Source of the DNA: Nocardia arthritidis NBRC 100137
Lineage (GTDB): Bacteria > Actinomycetota > Actinomycetes > Mycobacteriales > Mycobacteriaceae
DNA: 64,000 nt
NCBI RefSeq assembly: GCF_001612765.1
Contig: NZ_BDBB01000003.1
Location: 62,001-126,000 of the forward strand
Direction: 5' to 3'
Below, in pieces: positions 1 through 8,109 of the stretch. The first letter of the stretch is position 1. Every line of letters begins with the position of its first letter. The notes beneath the pieces are model-generated. The model saw only the letters and a list, made by a program, of their open reading frames with translations, was not told where the DNA came from and did not search any database. The position numbers and the translations under genes were made by a program.

Positions 1-277
1 CGTAGGCGGACATCCGCGGCGGCACCACGATCGCGTGCGGGCACAACCGGCGCGCCTGCCCGCCGTTCATCGGCGTGCGCACCCCGAACGCCTTCGCCTC
101 GTAGCTCGCCGCCAGGACCACGCCGCCGCCGACGATCACCGGCTTGCCGCGCAGTCGCGGGTCGTCACGCTGCTCGACCGAGGCGTAGAACGAGTCGAGG
201 TCGGCATGCAGGATCGATGCCTCCGGCCGCGCGAGTATCCGGGGCCTGCGGGGGACGGACGCATCGGACACGAACAT
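1..277 (-). CDS. dinB: DNA polymerase IV (Y-family), N-terminal part
   Basis: N-terminal 92 residues of a Y-family translesion DNA polymerase; the rest lies beyond the left edge. The first catalytic motif [13 protein letters not shown], the metal-binding aspartates it contains, and the following GKPVIVGGG and [14 protein letters not shown] blocks are typical of the palm and fingers of DinB. The protein would bypass damaged template bases with low fidelity. I start it at ATG 277, giving MFVSDASVP; a GTG at 271 is an in-frame alternative. A LexA-type box covers the start codon, so the gene is probably under SOS control. The family call is secure; which of the several actinobacterial DinB paralogues this is cannot be told from the fragment. 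Confidence 0.9.
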   Translation of the reverse strand, partial: MFVSDASVPRRPRILARPEASILHADLDSFYASVEQRDDPRLRGKPVIVGGGVVLAASYEAKAFGVRTPMNGGQARRLCPHAIVVPPRMSAY

Positions 278-284
278 ATGTTCG
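271..284. promoter_or_regulatory. LexA (SOS) box at dinB start
   Basis: CGAACATATGTTCG is a perfect palindrome matching the actinobacterial SOS box GAAC-N4-GTTC. It overlaps the proposed dinB start codon, so LexA bound here would block transcription start or early elongation. Confidence 0.75.
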
Positions 285-376
285 CATAAGCCACCGTCTG
301 ACGTGTCGACCCTGGGCTGCTCGGATTGCCCGCCGAGGCGCCCGTAGCGGGACTCAGAGGTGGGGTCGAAGGCTAC

Positions 377-1594
377 CTACCAGTACTGATGCCGCTTTCC
401 GTCGGTGTCGGCGACGAAGATGACCGCATCCGCGCCGTCCAGGTCGGCCGGGTCGAGCGGGATGTGGCCGGGCACGAAAGGTGTGCTCGCGCCGATCGAC
501 GGGGCGAGCGCGGCGCGCAGGGCCTGGACCGGGAACAGGGCACGACGGGAGGTCGCCTCGGCCAACACGCGCTGGAGGGTGCCCGGCTCACTGTCAGGAC
601 TGGCGTCGGTTGCCACGAACATGTAGCGCTCGCCGAGGGTGAGTTCGATGAGCGCGCCGGCGCTGCACCAGTTCGCCTCGTCCCGGCCGATCGGCGTATG
701 GGACTGCGCGCGCCGCAAGTGCGCGTTGTGTGCGAACACCAGGCTCGGTCCGCGTCGCTGCTCCTGCGCGATGATCGCGAGCAGGTTCTCGGCCATCATC
801 TCGGCGCGCACGCTGAGCAGGGTCGCGATGCGATCGGGTGTGCGACCGGCCATCGCCGCGTGATAGCGCAGCAGGCCCTGGCCGGTGCGCGCGTGCGCGA
901 CGGCGTGGTCGTAGCCGGTCGGGTCGGCGCGACGCAGGCCGGGCGCCGCGCGGTGCAGCGCGCAGGCGAGGTCGTCGGCGACGACGCGCAGGGCACGAGC
1001 GCGGTCGGAGTCGCCGATGGACGCCGACGGGTCGAACATGGCCGCCTGGTTCGTCCAGTCCGCGTCCTCGCCGAGCAGTGCGTCGAGGTCGCGGACCGAT
1101 CCGGGCCGCAGCGCCGCGGGCAGGTAGTCGGTGACCGACGACAGTGCGCGTCGCGGACTCGGCGCGCCGGAGTGCTCCAGCGGTGCGTCGAAGCCGTGGA
1201 AGCGCACCCGGTCCGCCGGCGCGCGGCCTGCGTTGTGCGTGCGGAGCCATTCGACGAGTTCGCGGTTGCCCGGCACCGCGCCGAACCCGTGGCTGAACCC
1301 GGTCGCGAGCACCGTGTCGATGTCCGCGGTGGCCCCCGTCACGTAGTCGTCGACAACGGACGCGGCGAAGACATCGGTCTCCAGCACGATCGACCGGTAC
1401 CCCTGTTCGACGAGGTGACAGAGGATCTCGTTGCGTAACAACGGGAACGCCTCGACGCCGTGCGTCGGCTCGCCGAGCGCCAGGAGGGCCGTCGGCTCGG
1501 TTCGTGCGGCGAGCAGTTCATCGAGGGCGCGGCCCAGGCTTGCCGGGTCGTCGAGTTGGCGGCCGATGGCGCGCAGTGATGCGGCAGTGGACAT
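377..1594 (-). CDS. erythromycin esterase family protein
   Basis: 405-residue protein of the erythromycin esterase (Ere) family, whose known members hydrolyse the macrolactone ring of macrolides. It has the family signature GEPTHG (residues 41-46, with the catalytic-type His45), the following E-x-F...RNE helix, and a HNAHL motif near 289-293. It has no signal peptide and should be cytoplasmic. I chose ATG 1594 because AAGGGG lies 6 bases upstream. The reading frame stays open to 1762, but that extension is arginine-rich and runs into the divergent regulator region. The MerR regulator at 1707 is divergent and probably controls it. Many Ere-family members in soil actinobacteria have no proven macrolide substrate, so resistance is inference. 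Confidence 0.85.
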   Translation of the reverse strand: MSTAASLRAIGRQLDDPASLGRALDELLAARTEPTALLALGEPTHGVEAFPLLRNEILCHLVEQGYRSIVLETDVFAASVVDDYVTGATADIDTVLATGFSHGFGAVPGNRELVEWLRTHNAGRAPADRVRFHGFDAPLEHSGAPSPRRALSSVTDYLPAALRPGSVRDLDALLGEDADWTNQAAMFDPSASIGDSDRARALRVVADDLACALHRAAPGLRRADPTGYDHAVAHARTGQGLLRYHAAMAGRTPDRIATLLSVRAEMMAENLLAIIAQEQRRGPSLVFAHNAHLRRAQSHTPIGRDEANWCSAGALIELTLGERYMFVATDASPDSEPGTLQRVLAEATSRRALFPVQALRAALAPSIGASTPFVPGHIPLDPADLDGADAVIFVADTDGKRHQYW

Positions 1595-1706
1595 GGACAC
1601 CCCTTTCCGGAAGGACTGCCCTCGACAGTATCGTTGAACATTCGAGTGAAACTTTCGCGACCTATCCCTGATATTCAGAGACAAAACCCTCAATCGGAGG
1701 TGTGAG

Positions 1707-2417
1707 CTGCGGCCCATCGACCTCGCCCGGGAACACGGGTTGTCCGCACAGGCGATCCGCAACTACGACGACGCGGGCATCCTCCCGCCGACCGAGCGCA
1801 GCCAGACCGGTTACCGGCGCTACACGGCCTTGCACGCGCAGGCGCTGCGCGCCTTCCTCGCCTTGCGCGCCGGCCACGGGCACCGGCCGGCAACGGACAT
1901 CATGCGCGCGACCAACCGCGGCGACTCCGAGGCCGCCTACCGGCTCATCGACGCCGCGCACGTCGCGCTGCTCACCGAACGCGACACCCGCATCGAGGTC
2001 GCGAGGGCCCTGGGCGGCCTGTCCGCCACGATGCCTCCCCCTGTCCCCGGTCGGCCGCTGACCGTCGGCGAACTCGCGCGCCGGCTCGGCGTGCACGCCG
2101 CGACACTGCGCATGTGGGAGGCCCATGGCATCCTGCGTCCCGCACGCGACCGGACGACGGGTTACCGCCACTACGGACCGGACTGCGTACGCGACGCCGA
2201 GATCGCACGACAGCTACGCCGGGGCGGCTACCGGCTGTCCCAGGTCGCGCAGTTCGTCGAGTCGCTGCGCGCGGCGGGCGGAGCGGACGCGTTGAGCGCC
2301 TTTCTCGACTCCTGGCAAGACCGGCTGACCATGCGCAGCCGCAATCTTCTCGCCGGCGCGGCCCAACTCGACACTTACCTCGCCATGCTCGATCGGACGC
2401 CGCGCGCCACGGCGTAA
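1707..2417 (+). CDS. MerR family regulator with two HTH modules (TioE-like)
   Basis: 236-residue regulator with an N-terminal MerR-type winged helix (RPIDLAREHGLSAQAIRNYDDAGILPP, given in part) and a second MerR-like HTH in the C-terminal half, LTVGELARRLGVHAATLRMW around residues 114-133. This double arrangement is seen in TioE-type regulators. The start matters. A GGAGG at 1696-1700 sits 6 bases before CTG 1707, and that start restores the whole first helix (RPIDLAREHG). The nearest usual start, TTG 1740, would cut it off, and the GTGs at 1702-1706 are out of frame. It is divergent from the Ere-family gene, its likely target. Family confident; start inferred. Confidence 0.8.
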   Translation: MRPIDLAREHGLSAQAIRNYDDAGILPPTERSQTGYRRYTALHAQALRAFLALRAGHGHRPATDIMRATNRGDSEAAYRLIDAAHVALLTERDTRIEVARALGGLSATMPPPVPGRPLTVGELARRLGVHAATLRMWEAHGILRPARDRTTGYRHYGPDCVRDAEIARQLRRGGYRLSQVAQFVESLRAAGGADALSAFLDSWQDRLTMRSRNLLAGAAQLDTYLAMLDRTPRATA

Positions 2418-2472
2418 GGGCACGGCCCCAGTCGTGCAAAGCATCCGGCAGCCCTGATCGGCGCGGCCGGAT

Positions 2473-2512
2473 CTACTGGTTGCCTCCGTAGTAACCGGCC
2501 GTAACCGGTACC
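2473..2512. promoter_or_regulatory. possible BlaI operator/promoter region
   Basis: Upstream of the blaI-like gene, CTAC at 2473-2476 and GTAG at 2488-2491 form a short dyad. Directly after it the octamer GTAACCGG is repeated at 2491-2498 and 2501-2508, one helical turn apart. BlaI proteins repress their own operons through dyad sites, so this is the likely binding region. The arms are short and the assignment is tentative. Confidence 0.3.
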
Positions 2513-2556
2513 CTGTTCCCACGACGGGGCACAGCTCGGATGAGGGAGTCGGTACG

Positions 2557-2937
2557 GTGCGTGGATTCGGGGATCTGGAGGCGGTGATCATGGACCGCAT
2601 CTGGGATCAGGACGCAGAGGACACAACGGTGCGTGAGATCTTCGACGAACTGTCGGCTCGGCGAGACATCGCCTATACGACGGTGATGTCGACCATGGAC
2701 AACCTGCATCGCAAGGGCTGGCTGGCACGCGAACGCGCCGGTAAAGCCTACCGATATTGGCCGACGCTCACCAGGGAGGAGCACAGCGCCCGGCTCATGC
2801 TCGAAGCGCTGGGTTCCGGCGGCCGATCCGACCTGGTGCTCAGTCATTTCGTCGATCGGATCAGCGCCGAGGAGTCGGCCGGGCTGCGTGCCGCGCTGCG
2901 CAGACTCGCGGCGCGCAAGTCACCAGAAGTCCCGTGA
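2557..2937 (+). CDS. BlaI/MecI/CopY family repressor
   Basis: 126-residue penicillinase-repressor family protein. The N-terminal winged helix runs through GFGDLEAVIMDRIW and DIAYTTVMSTMDNLHRKGWL, with the recognition helix at TTVMSTMDNLHRKG. The C-terminal helices (about 75-120) are the dimerisation part, where BlaI/MecI are cleaved by their partner protease. The start is GTG 2557 with GGGAG upstream; a nearby ATG at 2540 is out of frame. It overlaps the M56 protease gene by four bases (GTGA), so the two are translationally coupled as in blaI-blaR1. No beta-lactamase gene lies next to it. Confidence 0.9.
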   Translation: MRGFGDLEAVIMDRIWDQDAEDTTVREIFDELSARRDIAYTTVMSTMDNLHRKGWLARERAGKAYRYWPTLTREEHSARLMLEALGSGGRSDLVLSHFVDRISAEESAGLRAALRRLAARKSPEVP

Positions 2938-3884
2938 ACCTGGCCATCGCTCTGACGCTGTACGGCAGCGTCGTGGCGACTTTCGGTCCGCCCGTGCTGC
3001 GCAGTCTGACTCATCGCGGCATCGCGCCGCGGCTGGGCGTGATCGCCTGGGTGGTCGCGATCGTCGGGGCCCTGAGCGCCTGGGGGATCGCCGCGACGGT
3101 GGTGACCATCGAATTCGCCACCTACTGGGGACATCCGAAGGACGCGCTGCGCTCCTGCGTGTCGTTCCTGTGGACGCCGATGCACGTGCACGGGGCCGCG
3201 GCCACCCGGGCAGCCACGTTCGCCGTGGCGGCGCTGGTGGCCACCGGCACGGTGGCGCTCATCGCGCGCGCGGTGGGTGTCGTGGTGGACATGCGCAGGC
3301 GCACCAGCGTCCACGCGCGGGCCGTCCGCCTGGTCGGCAGGCCGGTGCCGGGTATCGGGGCGGTCGCGCTCGACTCGCCGGAGCGGCAGGTGTATTGCGT
3401 GCCGGGACGGCCCGACACCATCGTCGTCACCACCGCCGCGCTGGACGTGCTGGACGACGACCAGCTCGCCGCGGTGCTCGCGCACGAGCGCGCGCACCTG
3501 TCCGGCAGGCACGCGGCGTTGTCGGCGGTGCTGCGCGCGGTGGCCACCACGCTGCCGGGCCTGCGCTTGTTCACCGTCGGTGCGGCGGAGACCGCCCGGC
3601 TGCTGGAGATGTGCGCCGACGACAAGGCCGCCGACCAGCACGGTTCGCTGCCGTTGCTGGGCGGGTTGCTGGCGATCGTCGGCATCGTCGAGCCCGCGCC
3701 CCCGGGTGCGCTGGCCGCGGCGGGCACAGCTGTCCTGGCCCGTGCCGAGCGGCTGGCCGACCCGGTCGGCGCGATCCGGCGCGCCACCACCCGCACCGCT
3801 CTGCTCGGCGTGATCGCGATGACAGTGACCGGGTCGGCACTGGCGGCCGCGACGGTGGCCGGCGTCGGCGCGCTGCTGAGCTGA
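2934..3884 (+). CDS. M56 family membrane metalloprotease (BlaR1-like)
   Basis: 316-residue integral membrane protein with a zinc-metalloprotease HExxH motif (HERAH, residues 184-188) between predicted membrane helices near residues 35-60, 95-118 and 288-315. This is the protease module of BlaR1/MecR1. At about half the length of those sensors it has no extracellular penicillin-binding domain, as in the short M56 proteins common in mycobacteria. It probably cleaves the BlaI-type repressor encoded just upstream, but the signal it senses is not evident. The start GTG 2934 overlaps the repressor stop. Confidence 0.85.
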   Translation: MNLAIALTLYGSVVATFGPPVLRSLTHRGIAPRLGVIAWVVAIVGALSAWGIAATVVTIEFATYWGHPKDALRSCVSFLWTPMHVHGAAATRAATFAVAALVATGTVALIARAVGVVVDMRRRTSVHARAVRLVGRPVPGIGAVALDSPERQVYCVPGRPDTIVVTTAALDVLDDDQLAAVLAHERAHLSGRHAALSAVLRAVATTLPGLRLFTVGAAETARLLEMCADDKAADQHGSLPLLGGLLAIVGIVEPAPPGALAAAGTAVLARAERLADPVGAIRRATTRTALLGVIAMTVTGSALAAATVAGVGALLS

Positions 3885-3902
3885 GTGGGAGAAGGAGCAC
3901 GC

Positions 3903-5012
3903 GTGCGGGCCACCTGGGATCAGGTTTTCGCCTGGCGGCTGGATCGTCAGTATGTCCGGTCCCGTGCCGACGAGGGCGCGGTAGCCATCGCCGGGCGTCT
4001 GTTCGGCGTGCAGGCCCAGGTCGCCTCCGCGGCGGAACTGGCGGTCGGGCTGCGCAGCACGAAACCGGAACCGGGTGGGCTGGTTCGCGCGCTCGGGGAT
4101 GGCACGTTGATGAAGACCTGGGCGATGCGCGGCACGTTGCACGCGCTCACCCCGGAGCCGGCCGCCGCCTGTCTTGCGCTCATCGGCTCGGCACGCACCT
4201 GGGAGAAGCCCGCCTGGCAGAAGAACTTCGGCGCCTCGCCCGCGGAGGTGGCCGCGCTGGCCGAGGCGGTCGCCGAGGTGCTCGACGGCGCGGTGCTCAC
4301 CCGCGAGGAACTCGTCGAGGCACTGCTGTCCGAGTCGGGTTTCCACCGGCTCGGCGAGGAATTGCGCTCCGGCTGGGGCGCGCTGCTCAAACCCTTGGCC
4401 TGGCAAGGGGTGCTCTGCCACGGTCCGTCGCGGGGCGCCAAGGTGACGTTCGCCCGTCCCGCCCAGCTGGTGCGCGACTGGCCCGGCCTGCCCGAGCCGG
4501 AAGCCGCGGCGCCTGCGGCGATCCTCGGCTATCTCGGCGCCTACGGCCCGGCGACGCCGGAGACCTTCGACGCCTGGCTCAGCCGTAACAGTCTGCGCAA
4601 GTCCACGGTGCGGCGCTGGTTCGCCGAGTTGGGCGACCTGCTCACCGAAGTCGACGTGGAGGGCCGCCGCGGCTTCCTGCCGACCGATCAGGTCGACGCG
4701 CTGGCGGCCGCAGCGCCGAGCGCGACAGTGCACCTGCTCGGCGCCTTCGACCAGTACGTGCTGGGGCCGGGCACCGGTGACACCGTCGCGCTGCCTGCCG
4801 CCCACCGCGCGAAGGTGAGCCGGACCGCGGGCTGGATCTCACCGATCGTCGTGGTGGGCGGACGTATCGCGGGTACCTGGGAACTCACCGAGGACGCCGT
4901 CGAGATCACCATGTTCGACGATGCGCCGTTGCCGAAGCGGGGGCTGGACGCCGCCGTCGCGCACGTGGCGCTGACCGCCGGGCGCGAAAGCCTTACGGTG
5001 CGGGCCGGGTAG
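3903..5012 (+). CDS. winged-helix protein, AlkZ-type DNA glycosylase family (HTH_42)
   Basis: 369-residue protein of the HTH_42/AlkZ family of winged-helix DNA glycosylases. In AlkZ of the azinomycin producer, the catalytic glutamines of a QxQ motif are Gln37 and Gln39; with the GTG 3903 start this protein has QAQ at exactly residues 37-39. Other family blocks are a TWAMRGTLH segment near 75-83 and a C-terminal LLGAFDQYVLG...HRAKV...GWISPIVVVGG region. Family members remove bulky or crosslinked bases. A GAAGGAG ribosome site precedes the start, 18 bases after the M56 gene, so it is probably the third gene of the BlaI operon. Activity and substrate are inferred. Confidence 0.8.
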   Translation: MRATWDQVFAWRLDRQYVRSRADEGAVAIAGRLFGVQAQVASAAELAVGLRSTKPEPGGLVRALGDGTLMKTWAMRGTLHALTPEPAAACLALIGSARTWEKPAWQKNFGASPAEVAALAEAVAEVLDGAVLTREELVEALLSESGFHRLGEELRSGWGALLKPLAWQGVLCHGPSRGAKVTFARPAQLVRDWPGLPEPEAAAPAAILGYLGAYGPATPETFDAWLSRNSLRKSTVRRWFAELGDLLTEVDVEGRRGFLPTDQVDALAAAAPSATVHLLGAFDQYVLGPGTGDTVALPAAHRAKVSRTAGWISPIVVVGGRIAGTWELTEDAVEITMFDDAPLPKRGLDAAVAHVALTAGRESLTVRAG

Positions 5013-5043
5013 CGATGTAGCGGTGCGTAATTCCTCGTCGTGC

Positions 5044-5068
5044 CCCAGCTGATGCCGGACCAGCTGGG
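5044..5068. terminator. hairpin between convergent genes
   Basis: CCCAGCTG at 5044-5051 and CAGCTGGG at 5061-5068 form an 8-bp perfect stem with a 9-base loop, 32 bases after the stop of the AlkZ-like gene. There is no T-run, as is common for actinobacterial terminators. The rest of the 272-base gap to the convergent MFS gene shows no convincing gene. Confidence 0.4.
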
Positions 5069-5284
5069 CTTCCTCGCGGCGTGGACCGTGGCGGCGAACC
5101 CGTGCGCTGTCCGGTACGCCGGTCCGCGGCGGGGATCCCTGGCTGGAGCAGCACTCGTCGCCGACGGCCGTGGTGCGGGCCGCTCATCACCGCGGTCATC
5201 CTGCCGCTCGCGGACCGGCGATTCCAGCGCCTGAGCCGCTGATCCGTCACCGCACGCAGACCCGGCGCCGGTCGGTGCGGCGGA

Positions 5285-6715
5285 TCAGGCGACGGCCGGC
5301 TCGGTGACCGATTCCGGTTGCACGGCGGCGGGTTTCGGCATGCGGGCGACTACGCCGACCACACCGGCGAGAACCGCGACCACGGCCGTCACATACCACC
5401 CGCGCCGAAACGCCTCCAGTGTCGCTTCCGGATCGGTGGGCGAGCCGAGCACCGCGACCAGGACCGCGACGCCGACCGCGAGACCGATCTGGCGCGCCAT
5501 GCTCAACACGGCCGACCCGGTGGCGAACCGCTGTGGCGGCAGTCCGCTGGTGCCCGCGGCGAAGGCGGTCGGCAGGGTGAGGCCGACACCGATGCCGCTG
5601 ACCACCATGCCGCCGAGCAAGCCGCCGACGTAGTCCGGCGTCAGGGTGATCGCCCGCGCCCACCACAGCATGCCCGCGCCGAAGACGATCCCGCCCGCGG
5701 CGATGACCGGCCCGGCGCCGATCCGCCCGATCAGCCGCCCCGCCAGGACGGCGATCACCGGCACCATCAGCGGGCCGGGCGCGACGGCCAAACCGGTGCG
5801 TATCGCCGACCAGCCCCACACATTCTGCGCCCACAGCACCACCGACAGCAGCATCGCGCCGAAGGCGACGTTGAACAAAACGGCGTTGCCGGTCATCCAG
5901 GCGAAGTTGGGCGCGCGCAGCAGTGCCGGATCCACCACCGGGCTGTGATGCCGGGCCGAGGAGACCGCGAAGGCCACCGTCAACAGCGCCGCCACCGCGA
6001 ACGCGGTGAGCACGCCCGCCGACGACCACCCCCAGTCCGTACCCTTCACCAGTCCGAGCACCAGCCCGGCGATCGCGCCGACCAACAGCGCCGCGCCGAA
6101 CAGGTCGGGCATCCGCCCGCCGTCGCCTTCGGGATCGGGCAGCATCCGCACGCCGACAACCACCGCGATCAAGCCGAACGGCACGTTGACCAGAAACACC
6201 CAGCGCCAGCCGAATTCGACGAGCAGCCCGCCCAGCACCGGGCCGAGTGCCGCGCCGAGGCCGCCGAAGGCGACCCACAGCCGCACCGCCGCCGCACGGC
6301 GCTGCGGCGGGGCGGCCGCGAGCACCAAGCCGAGTGAGGCGGGCGTCAGCAACGCGCCGCCGACGGCCTGCAGGACGCGGAACAGCACCAGCGACCCGAC
6401 GTCCCAGGCGGTCGCGCACAGTGCCGACCCGGCGACGAATATCACCAACCCCAGCAGGAAGGTGGTTCGAATGCTGCGGCGGTCGCCGAGTCGTCCTGCC
6501 GGGACCAGTAGTGCGGCGAACACGATCGCGTAGGCGTTGAGCACCCAGGACAGCCCGGAGATCCGCGCTCCGCCGAGATCGGCGGACATGTCCGGAAGGG
6601 CGACGTTGACTATGAACAGATCCAGGCTCGACAGCAGTACGCCGATCGAGACGACGGCGAGCACGACCCGGAAGTCGGCGGCGGCCCGGTTCGGCGCCGC
6701 GGTAGGGGATGGCAT
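5285..6715 (-). CDS. MFS drug exporter, DHA2 (14-TMS) family
   Basis: 476-residue transporter of the DHA2/EmrB-QacA family. The early motif SSLDLFIVNVALPDM and the motif-A-like loop GRLGDRRSIR between helices 2 and 3 are characteristic, and the length and continuous hydrophobicity fit 14 membrane segments. It would export hydrophobic compounds using the proton gradient. The start ATG 6715 lies 13 bases after the thioesterase gene 7529-6729, so the two form an operon behind the divergent HxlR regulator at 7584. Pairing an exporter with an acyl-CoA thioesterase-like enzyme suggests disposal of an acyl compound; the substrate is unknown. Confidence 0.9.
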   Translation of the reverse strand: MPSPTAAPNRAAADFRVVLAVVSIGVLLSSLDLFIVNVALPDMSADLGGARISGLSWVLNAYAIVFAALLVPAGRLGDRRSIRTTFLLGLVIFVAGSALCATAWDVGSLVLFRVLQAVGGALLTPASLGLVLAAAPPQRRAAAVRLWVAFGGLGAALGPVLGGLLVEFGWRWVFLVNVPFGLIAVVVGVRMLPDPEGDGGRMPDLFGAALLVGAIAGLVLGLVKGTDWGWSSAGVLTAFAVAALLTVAFAVSSARHHSPVVDPALLRAPNFAWMTGNAVLFNVAFGAMLLSVVLWAQNVWGWSAIRTGLAVAPGPLMVPVIAVLAGRLIGRIGAGPVIAAGGIVFGAGMLWWARAITLTPDYVGGLLGGMVVSGIGVGLTLPTAFAAGTSGLPPQRFATGSAVLSMARQIGLAVGVAVLVAVLGSPTDPEATLEAFRRGWYVTAVVAVLAGVVGVVARMPKPAAVQPESVTEPAVA

Positions 6716-6728
6716 GGTCTTCTCCGTT

Positions 6729-7529
6729 TCAGCCGAGCACGCGGCGGGTCTGGCGGGCAGAGGCGAGCAGCAGGCCGCTCCGGTGCCAGATCGAGGTGTC
6801 GTCTACCGACCAGCCGCCGCCGGTAGAGGCGTTCTCCGTGCGAACCAGCACCGGCAGGCCACCGGTGGGCGCGCTGTGCACGTGCATCGACAGCGCCACC
6901 GTGGGGATCGCGACGGGCGTGCGCAGCGTGGGGAATATGGCGGGTGGCAGAGCGTCGGCGAGGATCGCGAGGGCCGCCGCGTCCGCGGGCAGTTCGGGGA
7001 GGAGTGTGATCCAGGCGCACATCATCGGTTCGTCCGCGCCGGTGAGCGGCAGCGGTCCCGCCGCGGGGCGGATGTCGAAATGGGCTCCCGCAGGCACGAG
7101 CTCGGGTGGGAGGGCGAACCGCGCACAGGATTCGGCATCGGGTACCCGCGGTGCCGGTGTGCCCGCGTATTTCGCGATGCCCGATTCCACGGTGCGACCG
7201 AGCGTGACGGACGCCGCCGCGACCGGGCTGCCGTCCTGCTCGGCGTGCACGTCCAGCACTACGGTGCTGCGACCGGCCGTGTGCTCGGTCGCCCGAAAGG
7301 TGAGGACATCTTCGGTGGGGCGGCCCAGGAACCGGAGGTCTACGGCCCGCACCGGCAATGGTTCGGCAGCCGCCGCGCGAGCCACCTCGATGAGCAGAGC
7401 CGCGATCACGCCGCCGTGCGGTCCGGTCCATCCCCGCCAGGACCGGTCGACCCGCGCCTGCCACCGGCCCGCGCCGGTGTCGGTGAGCGCGAATTGCTCG
7501 GCGAGCGTCCGCGTAGTGAGTTGCTTCAT
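6729..7529 (-). CDS. acyl-CoA thioesterase family protein (double hotdog)
   Basis: 266-residue protein of the TesB-like double-hotdog thioesterase family. The first hotdog includes WRGWTGPHGGVIAALLIEV (residues about 31-49) and the second ends in WSVDDTSIWHRSGLLLASARQ, both typical of the family found in Nocardia and Mycobacterium. It should hydrolyse acyl-CoA thioesters in the cytoplasm. I start it at ATG 7529 (MKQLTTRT); an in-frame ATG at 7541 has no better ribosome site. It is transcribed divergently from the HxlR regulator, and the repeat element TAGTGAGTTGCTT at 7514-7526 lies within its first codons. It is followed closely by the MFS exporter. Confidence 0.8.
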   Translation of the reverse strand: MKQLTTRTLAEQFALTDTGAGRWQARVDRSWRGWTGPHGGVIAALLIEVARAAAAEPLPVRAVDLRFLGRPTEDVLTFRATEHTAGRSTVVLDVHAEQDGSPVAAASVTLGRTVESGIAKYAGTPAPRVPDAESCARFALPPELVPAGAHFDIRPAAGPLPLTGADEPMMCAWITLLPELPADAAALAILADALPPAIFPTLRTPVAIPTVALSMHVHSAPTGGLPVLVRTENASTGGGWSVDDTSIWHRSGLLLASARQTRRVLG

Positions 7530-7572
7530 GCAACGCACCATAGGATAGTGAGTTCTATCAAGCAACTGACTA
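7514..7572. promoter_or_regulatory. HxlR operator cluster between divergent genes
   Basis: TAGTGAGTT at 7546-7554 and AACTGACTA at 7564-7572 form a dyad with 9-base arms (one mismatch) and a 9-base centre. The same half-site, extended as TAGTGAGTTGCTT, recurs at 7514-7526, and the reverse arm also carries the AAGC extension. The sites flank both divergent promoters, as expected for an autoregulating HxlR protein. Confidence 0.55.
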
Positions 7573-7583
7573 TGCTGACGGAT

Positions 7584-8057
7584 ATGCGCAGGACGAGCTT
7601 CGAGGACATGAACTGCTCGCTGGCCCAGTGCCTCGAGGTGGTGGGGGAATGGTGGACGCTGCTGATCGTGCGCGACGCCCTGTTCGGCGTGACGCGCTTC
7701 GACGACTTCCACGCCCGGCTCGGCATCGCCCGCAATGTCCTCACCCAGCGTCTCGAGCATCTGGTGGAGCACGGCGTGCTGACCAGGGAGCCCTATCAGG
7801 ACAATCCGGTTCGCTACGACTACCGGCTCACCACGAAAGGCCGCTCGCTGTGGCTGGTCGTCACCGCGATGCGGCAGTGGGGTGACGAATGGGCCGCGCC
7901 GGACGGCCCGCCGGTGCAGACGACGCACGCCGCGTGCGGGAATCTCGCGACCGTCGAGCCGGTGTGCTCGGAGTGCGGTGAGCGCATCGCGCCGCGCGAC
8001 CTGCGTCCCGTTCTCGGCCCAGGCGCCAAGGACCCTTCCCTCATTCCGGCCGGGTGA
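7584..8057 (+). CDS. HxlR family transcriptional regulator
   Basis: 157-residue regulator with the HxlR winged helix: CSLAQCLEVVGEWWTLLIVRDALFGVTRFDDF and LTQRLEHLVEHGVLTREPY are family landmarks (residues about 11-90; quoted in part). The early cysteines (residues 11 and 16) can act as redox sensors in this family. The C-terminal extension carries a CGN...CSECGE cluster that could bind a metal. I start at ATG 7584; ATG 7572 is in frame but overlaps the operator dyad. Divergent from the thioesterase-exporter operon, which it most likely represses. Confidence 0.85.
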   Translation: MRRTSFEDMNCSLAQCLEVVGEWWTLLIVRDALFGVTRFDDFHARLGIARNVLTQRLEHLVEHGVLTREPYQDNPVRYDYRLTTKGRSLWLVVTAMRQWGDEWAAPDGPPVQTTHAACGNLATVEPVCSECGERIAPRDLRPVLGPGAKDPSLIPAG

Positions 8058-8109
8058 GGCGGGCGCTGCCCATTCCACGTTCGTCGTCGCGCGGCGATAG
8101 GCTGCGGCG

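Noticed and set aside
2844..4805. Long minus-strand ORF of 653 codons
   Set aside because: It runs antisense to the M56 and AlkZ-like genes, which have clear domain motifs; its composition is the usual high-GC shadow frame.
5013..5284. Small ORFs between the AlkZ-like and MFS genes
   Set aside because: No ribosome sites, low-complexity Arg-rich translations, and no recognisable motif; only the hairpin is kept.
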